A DNA stretch of 64,000 nt from Microbacterium sp. USTB-Y (GTDB taxonomy: Bacteria > Actinomycetota > Actinomycetes > Actinomycetales > Microbacteriaceae). Positions 7,275-17,193 of the stretch are shown here, piece by piece. Below the pieces are notes generated by a model. That model was not told where the DNA came from. It saw only the letters and a list, made by a program, of their open reading frames with translations, and made no database searches. The stretch lies in NCBI RefSeq assembly GCF_023703415.1, contig NZ_JAGMTU010000008.1, positions 56,773-120,772 of the forward strand. The letters run 5' to 3'. Numbering within the stretch: the first letter of the stretch is position 1; the number at the start of each line of letters is the position of its first letter. The translations under genes were made by a program, and so were the position numbers.

Positions 7275-8293
7275 CGGGCGGTCCGCTCCCAGGTGAGGAA
7301 GCCCATCGCGTTGCCGGTGCCGGCCTCGGTGCGGTAGCACGGCTCGTAGTCGACGTTCGTGACGCTGAGGCCGACCTCGTCGGCGATGCCGGCGACCGCG
7401 ATCCAGTTGCGCAGCTCGGAGGCGCCCGACATCATCTCGCCGGCGGGGACCGACGAGAGGTACTCGGCGTCGTGGTCCTTCATGGCCTGGATGAACTCGG
7501 AGTCGAGCTTCTCGTCGATGACGAAGTGGCTGAGGCCGCCGGAGGCGACGACGCCGACGCGCAGGTCGCCGGGGAAGGACTGGATCGCCCGGCCGACCGC
7601 GCGCCCGAAGTCGTAGCAGCGCTTGGCGCTCGGCGGATTCGGCTCCCAGAACGTGTTGATGAAGATCGGCACCATCGGGATCGTCGACTCCTGGCCGAGG
7701 AAGCGCTGGTAGATGAAGCCGAAGCCGTGCGGGATCGTGTGGTTCTCGTAGCGCCCGGCGGGGATGATCTCCGTCGCGCCGGTGTCGAAGTCGTCCGCCT
7801 GGGTCGACTGGATGATGTGCTTGCCGAGCGCGCGGTGCGTCGGGCGCATGACCGTGCGGTCGGGCACGTCGCCCATCGCGGCCTCGGCGAGGCCGGGCGC
7901 CATCTCGTCCAGCTGCGCCTGCGTGTACGGGACGTGCGCGACCTCGTCGCCCCAGAACACCGAGAACGGCGCGAGCCACTCGTCGCCGTAGGTCTCCTTG
8001 TGGTCGCTCGAGATGATGACGAGCACGTCCACGTCCTGGTCCGCGATGAAGCGCGAGAGCGAGTCCATCGACGCCTGGCAGCTGTCCCAGCGGCGCTGCA
8101 TCACGTCGTGGGTGATCTCGGCGGAGAAGTCCTCGCGGAGGGCCTTGAGCTCCTCGAAGGAGTACGTGCCGCCGCGGAACTTCAGCCCCTTGCTGCGGCG
8201 GTCGGCGACGCCGCGCGTCTCCCAGGCCTCGGGCGGTGCGGCCTTGAGCTGCGGGCCGTGCGAGGTGCCGAATCCGGCGACGATCTCGGTCAT
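7271..8293 (-). CDS. Class III extradiol ring-cleavage dioxygenase (LigB-like)
   Basis: A 340-residue LigB-superfamily dioxygenase. By analogy with LigB of protocatechuate 4,5-dioxygenase, the Fe(II) ligands are H12 (GTSHGP), H98 (SSDHKE) and E293 (GASELRNW), and the catalytic base is H256 (GGLSHF). The start at 8293 has AAAGGA upstream; the frame extends farther but without conservation. No small alpha subunit (LigA-type) is encoded beside it, and the length is near that of a LigB subunit, so it may act alone, as some gallate-type dioxygenases do, or as a homo-oligomer. With the LigJ-like hydratase and RraA-type aldolase it would cleave a protocatechuate-, gallate- or pyrogallol-type ring to an oxalomesaconate-like product. 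Exact ring specificity is unknown. Confidence 0.9.
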   Translation of the reverse strand: MTEIVAGFGTSHGPQLKAAPPEAWETRGVADRRSKGLKFRGGTYSFEELKALREDFSAEITHDVMQRRWDSCQASMDSLSRFIADQDVDVLVIISSDHKETYGDEWLAPFSVFWGDEVAHVPYTQAQLDEMAPGLAEAAMGDVPDRTVMRPTHRALGKHIIQSTQADDFDTGATEIIPAGRYENHTIPHGFGFIYQRFLGQESTIPMVPIFINTFWEPNPPSAKRCYDFGRAVGRAIQSFPGDLRVGVVASGGLSHFVIDEKLDSEFIQAMKDHDAEYLSSVPAGEMMSGASELRNWIAVAGIADEVGLSVTNVDYEPCYRTEAGTGNAMGFLTWERTAR

Positions 8294-8327
8294 GGTGGAT
8301 CCTTTCTCGGAGTGCGGGGCGCGGCCG

Positions 8328-9329
8328 TCAGAGACGGAAGAGGGCGCGCGCGTTGTTCTCGAGCACGTCGGCGCGACGGTCGTCGTCGAGCCACTCGATG
8401 TCATCGATGAGCAGGTGGATGTCGTCGAACCAGCGACCGGTCGCGGGATCGATCTGCGATCCGGTGCCGGGCTTCTCGGATCCGAAGAGCACGCGGTCGG
8501 TGCCGACCGCCTTGAGGAGCAGCTCGAGGCTCTCCTGCGTGTAGAGGCAGGAGTCGAAGTGGAAGTTGCGCAGCTTGTCGAGGTAGGAGACGCCGGTGCG
8601 CACGACCGAGGGCAGGAATCGGCCCATCTGGTACGGGATCGCCCCGCCGCCGTGCGCGACGACGACCTTGAGGTCGGGGAAGTCGGCGAAGACGTTCGCC
8701 TGGATCATGCTCCAGACCGAGACCGTCTCCTCCTGGATGAAGTGCAGGCTGTACGGCTCGCGAGAGGGGAACTTGCATCCCGCCGAGTGCAGCAGCATCG
8801 GCACGTCGAGCTCGCAGAGCGCCTCGTAGAGCGGGTACCAGTAGCGCTCGCCCATCGCGGGCGGCACCTCGGTGCCCTCGTAGGGGTCGGAGTTGACCAT
8901 CGCGCCGACGAAGCCGAGCTCGGTGACCGCGCGGCGCAGCTCGGGCAGCCACTGCTCGACGCTCAGATACGGGCTCTGCGGGATCCCCGCGACGCCCCGG
9001 AAGCGGCCGGGGAAGAGCTCCGTCGCGCGGTGGATGAGGTTGTTGGTCTCGGCCGTGAACCACTCGACGATCTTCGTCGGGCGCTCGGAGTGCATCGCGT
9101 GGAACGGTCGCGGCGAGAGCAGCTGCAGGTCGATCCCCGCGCCGTCGATGTGGTCGAGGTGCGAGATGTTCCCGAAGCTCGGATGCGGCGCGTTGTACGA
9201 GGCGATGAGGGCGTCGTCGCTGATGACCGGAGGCTTGCCGCCGTGCGAGCCGCGCGCGGCGAGCAGCGAGGCCTTCCACGCGTAGTACGCGTCCGGGGCG
9301 GACATGTGGCCGTGGACATCGATGATCAC
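8328..9329 (-). CDS. Amidohydrolase-family 4-oxalomesaconate hydratase-like protein (LigJ-like)
   Basis: A 333-residue TIM-barrel metal enzyme of amidohydrolase family 2. The metal ligands expected for LigJ/ACMSD relatives are visible: H6 and H8 (DVHGH), H181 (LLHSAG), H226 (VAHGGG) and a late acidic residue E285 in FGSEK. The stretch after it (IDPATGRWFDD) and the C-terminal DVLENNARALF resemble LigJ, which hydrates 4-oxalomesaconate to 4-carboxy-4-hydroxy-2-oxoadipate. The start is GTG at 9329 with AAGGAG 5-6 nt upstream. It is the first gene of the operon, 34 bp before the dioxygenase. Alternatives are other decarboxylases of the ACMSD group, but gene neighbours favour the hydratase. Confidence 0.88.
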   Translation of the reverse strand: MIIDVHGHMSAPDAYYAWKASLLAARGSHGGKPPVISDDALIASYNAPHPSFGNISHLDHIDGAGIDLQLLSPRPFHAMHSERPTKIVEWFTAETNNLIHRATELFPGRFRGVAGIPQSPYLSVEQWLPELRRAVTELGFVGAMVNSDPYEGTEVPPAMGERYWYPLYEALCELDVPMLLHSAGCKFPSREPYSLHFIQEETVSVWSMIQANVFADFPDLKVVVAHGGGAIPYQMGRFLPSVVRTGVSYLDKLRNFHFDSCLYTQESLELLLKAVGTDRVLFGSEKPGTGSQIDPATGRWFDDIHLLIDDIEWLDDDRRADVLENNARALFRL

Positions 9330-9449
9330 GGGGGCTCCTTCTGAGTCTTCTGCGGTCCGGAGGGCCGGGGCTTCGTCGCTGTCTCGACGCTATGAGAGGC
9401 CGCATCCGGGCGGATCGGCGGGCTGCGGGAAACTCCCCCGGGCGGATCC

Positions 9450-9460
9450 GACACGGTGTC
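9450..9460. promoter_or_regulatory. GACAC-N-GTGTC palindrome upstream of the LigJ-like operon (site A)
   Basis: GACACGGTGTC is a perfect 5+1+5 palindrome within TCCGACACGGTGTCCG, centred 126 bp before the GTG start of the six-gene operon. It has two sisters, at 11477-11493 and 13129-13141. Probable operator of one shared regulator, which is not identifiable in the window. Confidence 0.65.
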
Positions 9461-9511
9461 CGAATCGGATCCGCCCGAGGCGCCGCGGTTCGGGAGCCGC
9501 GGCCCGGAAGG

Positions 9512-11389
9512 TCACTGCACGAGCACGCTCGCGGCGGCGCGGATGCGCTTCAGGAAGGGCTCGGCCGGGTCCTCGGCGGGGACGTCGCCCCCGCGCAGGA
9601 CGATCGCGAGCGCGTCGTCGAGCACCATCGACGGATCCTCCGGCATGCCCGGCGACCGCCACGCGACCTTGCGGTCGGGACGCACGAGCAGCGCCCCGTC
9701 GTCGCCGATCTCCCGCGCGCCGTTCCAGGTGTCGTCGGCGTCGTCGATCGCGACGACGGTGACGGGCAGCGCTCCGCCGAGGAGGTCGACCGCCTCCTGC
9801 CACCGGCCGGCGGCGGACGCCGAGGTGAGCAGGGTCAGCCCCACCCGCTCGACGAGATCGTGCGAGGACACGGCGTCGCCGTCCGCGGTGCGGCTCGCCA
9901 GCCAGACGTGGGGCAGATGATGCCCCGGTCGCGACGTCGCCTGGAAGTCCGTGGGGTCGGCCGGGTCGCCCGGCACGGGCGTGCCGTCCGGCACCAGTGC
10001 GCCCGCCGCGTAGTGGAACCCCGCCTCGACGCCGAGCTGGCTGTAGTCGTGCGCGTTGTGCGCGACCTCGGCCTCGACGCGGGCCCGCATCGCCTCCCCC
10101 TCGGGGGTGTCGCTCACGAACACCTCGAGGTTGCGGAAGCCCTCCGCCTCGTCCTCGCTGAAGCCGAGCGCCGCGGCGATCGGGGGATGCCGGTTCGCGT
10201 TCTCGAGGGAGTGCGCGGTGTACCAGGCCACGATCGGCCGGCGCTCGGCCTGATAGCTGTCCAGCAGCGCATCGGGGGCCTGACCGTCCAGCACCGCGGC
10301 CAGCTTCCAGCACAGGTTCTGCGCGTCCTGGATCCCGCTGTTCAGGCCCAGCCCGCCCGTCGGCGGGTGCTTGTGCGCCGCGTCGCCCGCGAGGAACACG
10401 CGGCCGCTGCGGAACCGCTTCGCGACCAGCCCGTTGTAGGTCCAGCGCGTCATCGAGTGCATCGTGATCCCGTGGTCCTCGGCGAGACCGAGCATGCGGC
10501 GGATCGAGTCGAAGAGCGCCTGCTCGTCGTCCGGGTCGCCCTCGACCATCCAGCCCGCGACCGACACCAGCCATTCCTCGGAGTCGCGGTCGTAGTGCGT
10601 GGGGCCGAGCGCCTGGATCGTGCCGCGCCGCCGCGCCCCGCCCGCCGGGTGCAGGAAGTGGCCGAGCAGCGCGTCCGGCTCCGGCCAGGCCGAGAGGTCG
10701 AGGCTCACGTGGTAGTTGACCACCTCGCGCATGTCCCTCGGCCCCTCCAGCTCGACCCCGAGCAGGGCCGCGCTGTCGCGTCCGCCGTCGGCCGCGATCA
10801 CGTAGCGGGCCCGCACCTCGCGGACCTCGCCCGAGACCACGTCGCGGATCTCGACCGTCGCGGAATCCGCGTCCTGACGGATCCCGATCACCTCCTGCTT
10901 CGCGCGGATCCGGCCCGGCGCCGCCGCGACCGCGTGCCGGTGGATGAGGGGATCGAGCCGCAGCTGGGGCATGTTCGCGAACGCCCGCGGGCTCGAGGCC
11001 CGGTAGCGCTCGGCGTCGGGTCCGCCGCCCCACGCCGGCACCTCGCCGATCTTGAGCCCGTCGAAGCGCCCCGGCCCGGTCGCGGTCGTGTACCAGACGG
11101 CCTTGCGCCAGCGGTCGTGCGTGGGGGTCGCCGCATAGATGTCGTCCGCGACGCCCATGTCGTGGAACGCCTCCATCGTCCGCGGGTTGAGCAGGTGCGC
11201 GCGGGGGAAGCGGAACACGAAGTCGCGCCGCTCGACGAGCAGCACGTCGATCCCGCGCTGGGCGAGCAGGATCGCGCAGCTCATGCCGACCGGTCCGCCG
11301 CCCATGACGAGGACCTCGACGGCCTCGGGCCATTCGTCCTCGCCGAGCGGCGGCAGGGGGGCGCGGGGGCTCTTCACGGATGCGGTCAC
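9512..11389 (-). CDS. FAD-dependent phenol hydroxylase-type monooxygenase
   Basis: A 625-residue group A flavin monooxygenase, larger than the one at 3651. GGGPVG (30-35) binds the FAD ADP, IAADGGRDSA is the DG motif, FLAGDAAHKHPPTGGLG is the GD motif with the family NSGIQDA continuation, and the tail ends LVRPDRKVAWRS as in TfdB/PheA-type phenol hydroxylases. The start is GTG at 11389, placed by an exact AGGAGG 5 nt upstream; the upstream open frame crosses the palindromic operator and is not coding. It is a single-gene unit between the LigJ operon and the second aldehyde dehydrogenase. It probably hydroxylates a substituted phenol or phenolic acid feeding the ring-cleavage pathway. Specificity is unknown. 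Confidence 0.9.
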   Translation of the reverse strand: MTASVKSPRAPLPPLGEDEWPEAVEVLVMGGGPVGMSCAILLAQRGIDVLLVERRDFVFRFPRAHLLNPRTMEAFHDMGVADDIYAATPTHDRWRKAVWYTTATGPGRFDGLKIGEVPAWGGGPDAERYRASSPRAFANMPQLRLDPLIHRHAVAAAPGRIRAKQEVIGIRQDADSATVEIRDVVSGEVREVRARYVIAADGGRDSAALLGVELEGPRDMREVVNYHVSLDLSAWPEPDALLGHFLHPAGGARRRGTIQALGPTHYDRDSEEWLVSVAGWMVEGDPDDEQALFDSIRRMLGLAEDHGITMHSMTRWTYNGLVAKRFRSGRVFLAGDAAHKHPPTGGLGLNSGIQDAQNLCWKLAAVLDGQAPDALLDSYQAERRPIVAWYTAHSLENANRHPPIAAALGFSEDEAEGFRNLEVFVSDTPEGEAMRARVEAEVAHNAHDYSQLGVEAGFHYAAGALVPDGTPVPGDPADPTDFQATSRPGHHLPHVWLASRTADGDAVSSHDLVERVGLTLLTSASAAGRWQEAVDLLGGALPVTVVAIDDADDTWNGAREIGDDGALLVRPDRKVAWRSPGMPEDPSMVLDDALAIVLRGGDVPAEDPAEPFLKRIRAAASVLVQ

Positions 11390-11476
11390 GGATTCCTCCT
11401 CGAATGCGGAATCCCAGGCTAGGGACGGGCCGGAACGCGACGATACGTGCCGAGAGCGCGAAAGTCGGCGGCCGAT

Positions 11477-11493
11477 TCCGACACGATGTCGGA
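11477..11493. promoter_or_regulatory. GACAC-type palindrome upstream of the phenol hydroxylase-type gene (site B)
   Basis: TCCGACACGATGTCGGA is a perfect palindrome of 7-bp arms around CGA, the longest of the three related sites. Its centre is 96 bp upstream of the monooxygenase GTG, in the 189-bp gap after the aldehyde dehydrogenase. Confidence 0.7.
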
Positions 11494-11578
11494 TCCCGTC
11501 ACGCCTCCGGAACACGACGAAGGAGGACGTGCCGTCCCCCTCGGAGCAGCACGCCCTCTTCCGCCCGCGGGCCGGCTC

Positions 11579-13027
<1,449 letters not shown>

Positions 13028-13389
13028 CGCCGTCTCCGTCCTCCTCGTCGAATGCTGCCACGGCGATGGTATTCGACGCCCGGCCCCGCCCTCCCCGTCG
13101 CGGAGGAGCAAGGCGCGACGCCCCTCTCCGACACCGTGTCGTGCGGCGCGACGGCGGTGCGAGAGCCGGCGAGCTGCGGGGCGGGCGGCGGATCTGCTAT
13201 GGTGATGGATTGCGCGCCTGGCCTGCCGACGTCTCTTCGGTGCCGCGCCGCCCGATCCCGAGAGCGATCTCAGGATCCACCCGTCCGGAGTGACATCCGC
13301 GAATCGCACCGATGCGTTCTCGCGCGTCCAGACGGGGTCCGACTTTCCCGGCTGCCGCGCGCCGCCGGACAGCACGAAGAAGCAACACC
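13028..13389. other. Intergenic region between aldehyde dehydrogenase and small ORF
   Basis: This 362-bp divergent gap holds palindrome site C (13129-13141) and an extended -10-like TGCTATGGT at 13195-13203 pointing rightward, which would leave a leader of about 180 nt before the small ORF. No other coding or structured element was recognised. Confidence 0.4.
13129..13141. promoter_or_regulatory. GACAC-N-GTGTC palindrome upstream of the second aldehyde dehydrogenase (site C)
   Basis: CGACACCGTGTCG is a perfect 6+1+6 palindrome, centred 108 bp upstream of the aldehyde dehydrogenase ATG. Same core as sites A and B. Confidence 0.65.
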
Positions 13390-13647
13390 ATGAACATCAC
13401 CTGGAAACAGGCCGATCACGACGTCTACGTCGCGACCACGGACGGCGAGTACGCCGGCTTCGTGGCCGTCGACGGCACGACCCACGTCCTGCACGATCGG
13501 CACAGCCGCCGTCTCGGCAGCTACCCGTCCCTCTCCGCCGCGCGCAGCGCGCTGGAGTCCCTCGGCGCACCCGCGTCCGAGACGAAGCACCGCCCGCGTC
13601 GTTCCGCACGGAGCCGCCGCCGGCCCTCCACTGCACGGATCCGCTGA
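13390..13647 (+). CDS. Small hypothetical protein
   Basis: An 85-residue ORF from ATG 13390. The first 60 residues look like a compact folded domain (aromatic and beta-rich, with repeated YVA, FVAVDG and HVLHD stretches, then a helix SLSAARSALESL). The last 25 residues are Arg/Ser-rich and probably disordered. The pattern of a short sheet followed by a helix is like small actinobacterial proteins of unknown function; I do not recognise a named family. The upstream Shine-Dalgarno is weak (AGAAG). It is monocistronic, convergent with clpC, and followed by two palindromes, one of which is a strong terminator. Coding status is likely but not certain. Confidence 0.6.
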   Translation: MNITWKQADHDVYVATTDGEYAGFVAVDGTTHVLHDRHSRRLGSYPSLSAARSALESLGAPASETKHRPRRSARSRRRPSTARIR

Positions 13648-13750
13648 GCGGATCCGGAACCGGACAGAGCATCCGGTTCGCCTCCCCGTCGGGTTGCGCC
13701 GCCGGGTCGCGCCGCCCGCGCGCGCCGTCGGGTTGCGCCGTCCGCGCGCG

Positions 13751-13826
13751 CAATTCAGGCCGGCCGGGCCCCGCACGGGCAGAAAACACCGATAGAGCCG
13801 CACGAGCCGTGATCCGGCCTGAATTG
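13751..13826. repeat. Family-2 palindromic element (CAATTCAGGC type), copy 1
   Basis: CAATTCAGGCCGG at 13751-13763 is inverted perfectly at 13814-13826, separated by 50 bp. Related copies lie at 23335 and 60084. It sits between the convergent small ORF and clpC. Confidence 0.8.
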
Positions 13827-13864
13827 AGAACGGCGGGCGCGCGCAACACTGCGGCCACACACGA

Positions 13865-13900
13865 GAAGGGGGACGAGCACCGAGGTGCTCGTCCCCCTTC
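13865..13900. terminator. Bidirectional terminator of clpC and the small ORF
   Basis: A 17-bp perfect inverted repeat (GAAGGGGGACGAGCACC and its complement) around a 2-nt centre, 21 bp past the clpC stop. TTC-rich ends on both sides make it suitable for termination from either direction. Confidence 0.85.
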
Positions 13901-13920
13901 TTCGTGGGATCCGGATCCGA

Positions 13921-16449
13921 TCAGGCCGCGCCCGCCGCGAGATCCGGCGTGGTCGGGATCGTGCCGGCGGTGTTGACGCCGACTGAGACCTTCTCGCCGC
14001 GCGGCCCCGTGGTGAAGACGAAGGTCCCGTCCACGGCGTCCACGTGCACGTGGTCGCCCGGGTTGAGCTCGCCGTGCAGGATCTTCTCGGACAGCTGGTC
14101 CTCGACCTCGCGCTGCATCGCACGACGCAGCGGACGGGCGCCGAGCGTCGGGTCGAAGCCGATCTCGATGAGGCGGTCCTTCGCGGCGTCCGTCAGCTCG
14201 ACCGTCATGTCGCGGTCCAGCAGACGGTCGGACAGACGCTTCGTGAACAGGCCGACGATCTGACGCAGCTCATCCTTGTTCAGCTGCGGGAACACGATGA
14301 CGTCGTCGAGGCGGTTCAGGAACTCGGGCTTGAAGTTGCGCTTGAGCTCCTCGTCCACCTTGCCCTTCATGCGCTCGTAGGTCGTCTGCGAGTTGCCCTC
14401 GATCTGGAAGCCGACGGGACCACCGGCGATCGCCGACGAACCGAGGTTCGTCGTCATGATGATCACGGTGTTCTTGAAGTCGATGACGCGACCCTGGCCG
14501 TCGGTGAGGCGGCCCTCTTCGAGGATCTGCAGCAGCGAGTTGAAGATGTCCGGGTGGGCCTTCTCGATCTCGTCGAAGAGCACCACGGAGAACGGCTTGC
14601 GGCGCACCTTCTCGGTGAGCTGGCCGCCCTCCTCGAAGCCGACGAACCCGGGAGGGGCTCCGAACAGCCGCGAGACGGTGTGCTTCTCGCCGAACTCCGA
14701 CATGTCGAGCGAGATCAGCGCGCCCTCGTCGTCGAAGAGGAACTCGGCGAGCGCCTTGGCGAGCTCGGTCTTTCCGACGCCCGTGGGGCCGGCGAAGATG
14801 AACGAGCCCGAGGGGCGCTTCGGGTCCTTGAGGCCCGCACGCTGGCGACGGATCGTCTTGGACAGGGCGGCGATCGCCTCCTCCTGGCCGATGACGCGCT
14901 GGTGCAGCGCCTTCTCCATGAAGACGAGGCGGCTGGACTCCTCCTCGGTGAGCTTGAACACCGGGATGCCCGTGGCCTGGGCCAGCACCTCGGCGATCAG
15001 GCCCTCGTCGACGACCGCGTTGGTCGCGACGTCGCCGGCGCGCCACTGCTTCTCCAGGCGCAGCCGCTCGGCGAGCAGCTCCTTCTCCTGGTCGCGCAGG
15101 GAGGCGGCCTTCTCGAAGTCCTGCTCCTCGGAGGCGAGCTCCTTCTCCTCGCGCACCTTCGCGATCTTCTCGTCGAACTCGCGCAGCTCCGGCGGCGACG
15201 ACAGGATCGACAGGCGCAGGCGGGCGCCGGCCTCGTCGATCAGGTCGATGGCCTTGTCGGGCAGGAACCGGTCGGCGACGTAGCGGTCGGCGAGGTTCGC
15301 CGCGGCCACGAGGGCGCCGTCGGTGATCTGCACCTTGTGGTGCGCCTCGTAGCGGTCGCGCAGGCCCTTCAGGATGTTGATCGTGTGCGGGAGGTTGGGC
15401 TCCTGCACCTGGATCGGCTGGAAGCGGCGCTCGAGGGCCGCGTCCTTCTCGAAGTGCTTGCGGTATTCGTCGAGCGTCGTCGCGCCGATCGTCTGCAACT
15501 CGCCGCGGGCGAGCAGCGGCTTCAGGATGCTCGCGGCGTCGATCGCGCCCTCGGCGGCACCCGCACCCACGAGGGTGTGGATCTCGTCGATGAAGACGAT
15601 GATGTCGCCGCGGGTGCGGATCTCCTTGGTCACCTTCTTCAGGCGCTCCTCGAAGTCGCCGCGGTAACGGGATCCGGCGATGAGGGATCCGAGGTCGAGC
15701 GAGTAGAGCTGCTTGTCCTTCAGCGTCTCCGGGACGTCGCCCTTCACGATCGCCTGGGCGAGGCCCTCGACGACGGCGGTCTTGCCGACGCCGGGCTCGC
15801 CGATCAGCACGGGGTTGTTCTTGGAGCGGCGGGAGAGGATCTGCATGACCCGCTCGATCTCCTTCTCGCGCCCGATCACCGGGTCGAGCTTGTTGTCGCG
15901 CGCGGCCTGGGTGAGGTTGCGCCCGAACTGGTCGAGCACCTGCGACCCGCCCTGCGCCTGCTGCTGGCTGCTGTCGTGCGCGGCGCCGGAGACGGCGGCG
16001 GGCTCGCGCCCCGGGGATCCGGAGAGCATCTGGATGACCTGCTGGCGCACCTTGTTCAGGTCGGCACCGAGCTTGACGAGCACCTGCGCGGCGACGCCCT
16101 CGCCCTCGCGGATGAGGCCCAGGAGGATGTGCTCGGTGCCGATGTAGTTGTGGCCCAGCTGCAGCGCCTCGCGCAGGCTCAGCTCGAGCACCTTCTTCGC
16201 GCGCGGCGTGAAGGGGATGTGGCCGGTCGGCTGCTGCTGCCCCTGGCCGATGATGTCCTGCACCTGCTCGCGCACGGACTCGAGGGAGATGCCGAGCGAC
16301 TCCAGCGCCTTGGCCGCGGCTCCCTCGCCCTCGTGGATGAGGCCGAGGAGGATGTGCTCGGTGCCGATGTAGTTGTGGTTGAGCATCTTCGCCTCTTCCT
16401 GGGCGAGGACGACGACACGACGGGCTCGGTCTGTGAATCTCTCGAACAT
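13921..16449 (-). CDS. clpC: ATP-dependent Clp protease ATPase subunit ClpC
   Basis: An 842-residue class I HSP100 unfoldase, of normal length for actinobacterial ClpC. It has two Clp N-terminal repeats (about 1-140), AAA1 with Walker A GEPGVGKT (217-224) and Walker B VFIDE (285-289), a UVR-type coiled region (about 427-462) and AAA2 with GPTGVGKT (554-561) and VVLFDE (622-627). It feeds substrates to ClpP for degradation in the cytoplasm and is normally essential in actinobacteria. The start at 16449 is fixed by AAGGAG and by the conserved [15 protein letters not shown]-terminus; the open frame upstream is spurious. It appears monocistronic. I did not find a confident CtsR/HAIR or ClgR site in its upstream region. 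Confidence 0.98.
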   Translation of the reverse strand: MFERFTDRARRVVVLAQEEAKMLNHNYIGTEHILLGLIHEGEGAAAKALESLGISLESVREQVQDIIGQGQQQPTGHIPFTPRAKKVLELSLREALQLGHNYIGTEHILLGLIREGEGVAAQVLVKLGADLNKVRQQVIQMLSGSPGREPAAVSGAAHDSSQQQAQGGSQVLDQFGRNLTQAARDNKLDPVIGREKEIERVMQILSRRSKNNPVLIGEPGVGKTAVVEGLAQAIVKGDVPETLKDKQLYSLDLGSLIAGSRYRGDFEERLKKVTKEIRTRGDIIVFIDEIHTLVGAGAAEGAIDAASILKPLLARGELQTIGATTLDEYRKHFEKDAALERRFQPIQVQEPNLPHTINILKGLRDRYEAHHKVQITDGALVAAANLADRYVADRFLPDKAIDLIDEAGARLRLSILSSPPELREFDEKIAKVREEKELASEEQDFEKAASLRDQEKELLAERLRLEKQWRAGDVATNAVVDEGLIAEVLAQATGIPVFKLTEEESSRLVFMEKALHQRVIGQEEAIAALSKTIRRQRAGLKDPKRPSGSFIFAGPTGVGKTELAKALAEFLFDDEGALISLDMSEFGEKHTVSRLFGAPPGFVGFEEGGQLTEKVRRKPFSVVLFDEIEKAHPDIFNSLLQILEEGRLTDGQGRVIDFKNTVIIMTTNLGSSAIAGGPVGFQIEGNSQTTYERMKGKVDEELKRNFKPEFLNRLDDVIVFPQLNKDELRQIVGLFTKRLSDRLLDRDMTVELTDAAKDRLIEIGFDPTLGARPLRRAMQREVEDQLSEKILHGELNPGDHVHVDAVDGTFVFTTGPRGEKVSVGVNTAGTIPTTPDLAAGAA

Positions 16450-16565
16450 GTCACTCCTTGTTCGTTGCCCGGAGAGGGCGATGGCACACTCCGTGCCGGA
16501 TACATCGAGAGTAACGACCGGGCGAGGGCCGTATGCCGATGTTCGCCGTCGGCTGACGTCCACGC

Positions 16566-16584
16566 GGGGTCGTTGAGCGAGCGC
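16566..16584. repeat. Family-1 element remnant upstream of clpC
   Basis: A single arm, GGGGTCGTTGAGCGAGCGC, of the family-1 palindrome, without the partner GAAACGC arm. Solitary half-copy. Confidence 0.6.
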
Positions 16585-16620
16585 GGCGAAGTCCCGGGTT
16601 CGTGCCAAGAACGCAGGACG

Positions 16621-16671
16621 GTTGCAACTATGAAGGAGAATCCCGCCGGATCCATCCTTCAAAGTTGCAAC
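16621..16671. repeat. Palindromic element of GTTGCAAC type
   Basis: GTTGCAACTATGAAGGA (16621-16637) and TCCTTCAAAGTTGCAAC (16655-16671) form a 17-bp inverted repeat with one mismatch and a 17-bp loop. It lies between the YbjQ gene stop and the clpC promoter region. Only one copy of this type is seen in the window. Confidence 0.8.
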
Positions 16672-16692
16672 GCTCCTCTGAATTGGCCCTCG

Positions 16693-17067
16693 TCAGGCCA
16701 CGGGCGGGGCCGGCGGCGCGGCGGGCTGCGCCGGGGCCGGCGCGGCACCGGCGATCGGCTCGATCAGCACCGCGGTGCCGTAGGCGCACATCTCGCTGAA
16801 GCTGCCGAGCGAGCCGGAGTCGAAGCGCATCGCGATCACGGCGTTGGCCCCGCGCTGCACCGCCTCGGCCCACATCCGGTTCATCACCTCGTAGCGGCTC
16901 TCGTACATGAGCTTCGTGAACTCGGGGATCTCGCCGCCGCCGAGGGCGCGGAAGCCGGCCGTGAACCCCTGCCCGAAGTTCGTGGATCGCACGGTGAGGC
17001 CCATCACCTCGCCGAGCACCTGGGTCACGCGGTAGCCGGGCACGTCGTTCGTCGTCACCATGAACAT
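16693..17067 (-). CDS. YbjQ/UPF0145 family heavy-metal-binding-domain protein
   Basis: A 124-residue protein whose first about 107 residues match the YbjQ/UPF0145 family: VPGYRVTQVLGEVMGLTVRS, the acidic ESRYEVMNRMWAEA helix, then GANAVIAMRFDSG and a final CAYGTAVLIEP strand. These form small pentameric beta-rich rings; the molecular function is not established. The C-terminal 16 residues are an added Ala/Pro-rich tail. The start may be the ATG at 17067 or the in-frame ATG two codons later; no Shine-Dalgarno is obvious, and a -10-like CACGAT lies 6 nt upstream of 17067. It is codirectional with clpC but separated by about 240 bp. Confidence 0.88.
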   Translation of the reverse strand: MFMVTTNDVPGYRVTQVLGEVMGLTVRSTNFGQGFTAGFRALGGGEIPEFTKLMYESRYEVMNRMWAEAVQRGANAVIAMRFDSGSLGSFSEMCAYGTAVLIEPIAGAAPAPAQPAAPPAPPVA

Positions 17068-17193
17068 GCGCTCATCGTGACACGCCGCACGGACCCCGCG
17101 CATCCCCCTCTCCCGGAATCCGCACAGGTGGCCGACGGAGGATCGTCGAGGCCCTGCGAGGGGCTTCGCCCCCGACAGGAACGGATCCGGACG

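Noticed and set aside
14044..17193. Long open frame on the plus strand opposite clpC that joins the LCP gene
   Set aside because: It is an antisense shadow of clpC typical of high-GC codon bias; only the part from 17194 has LCP motifs.
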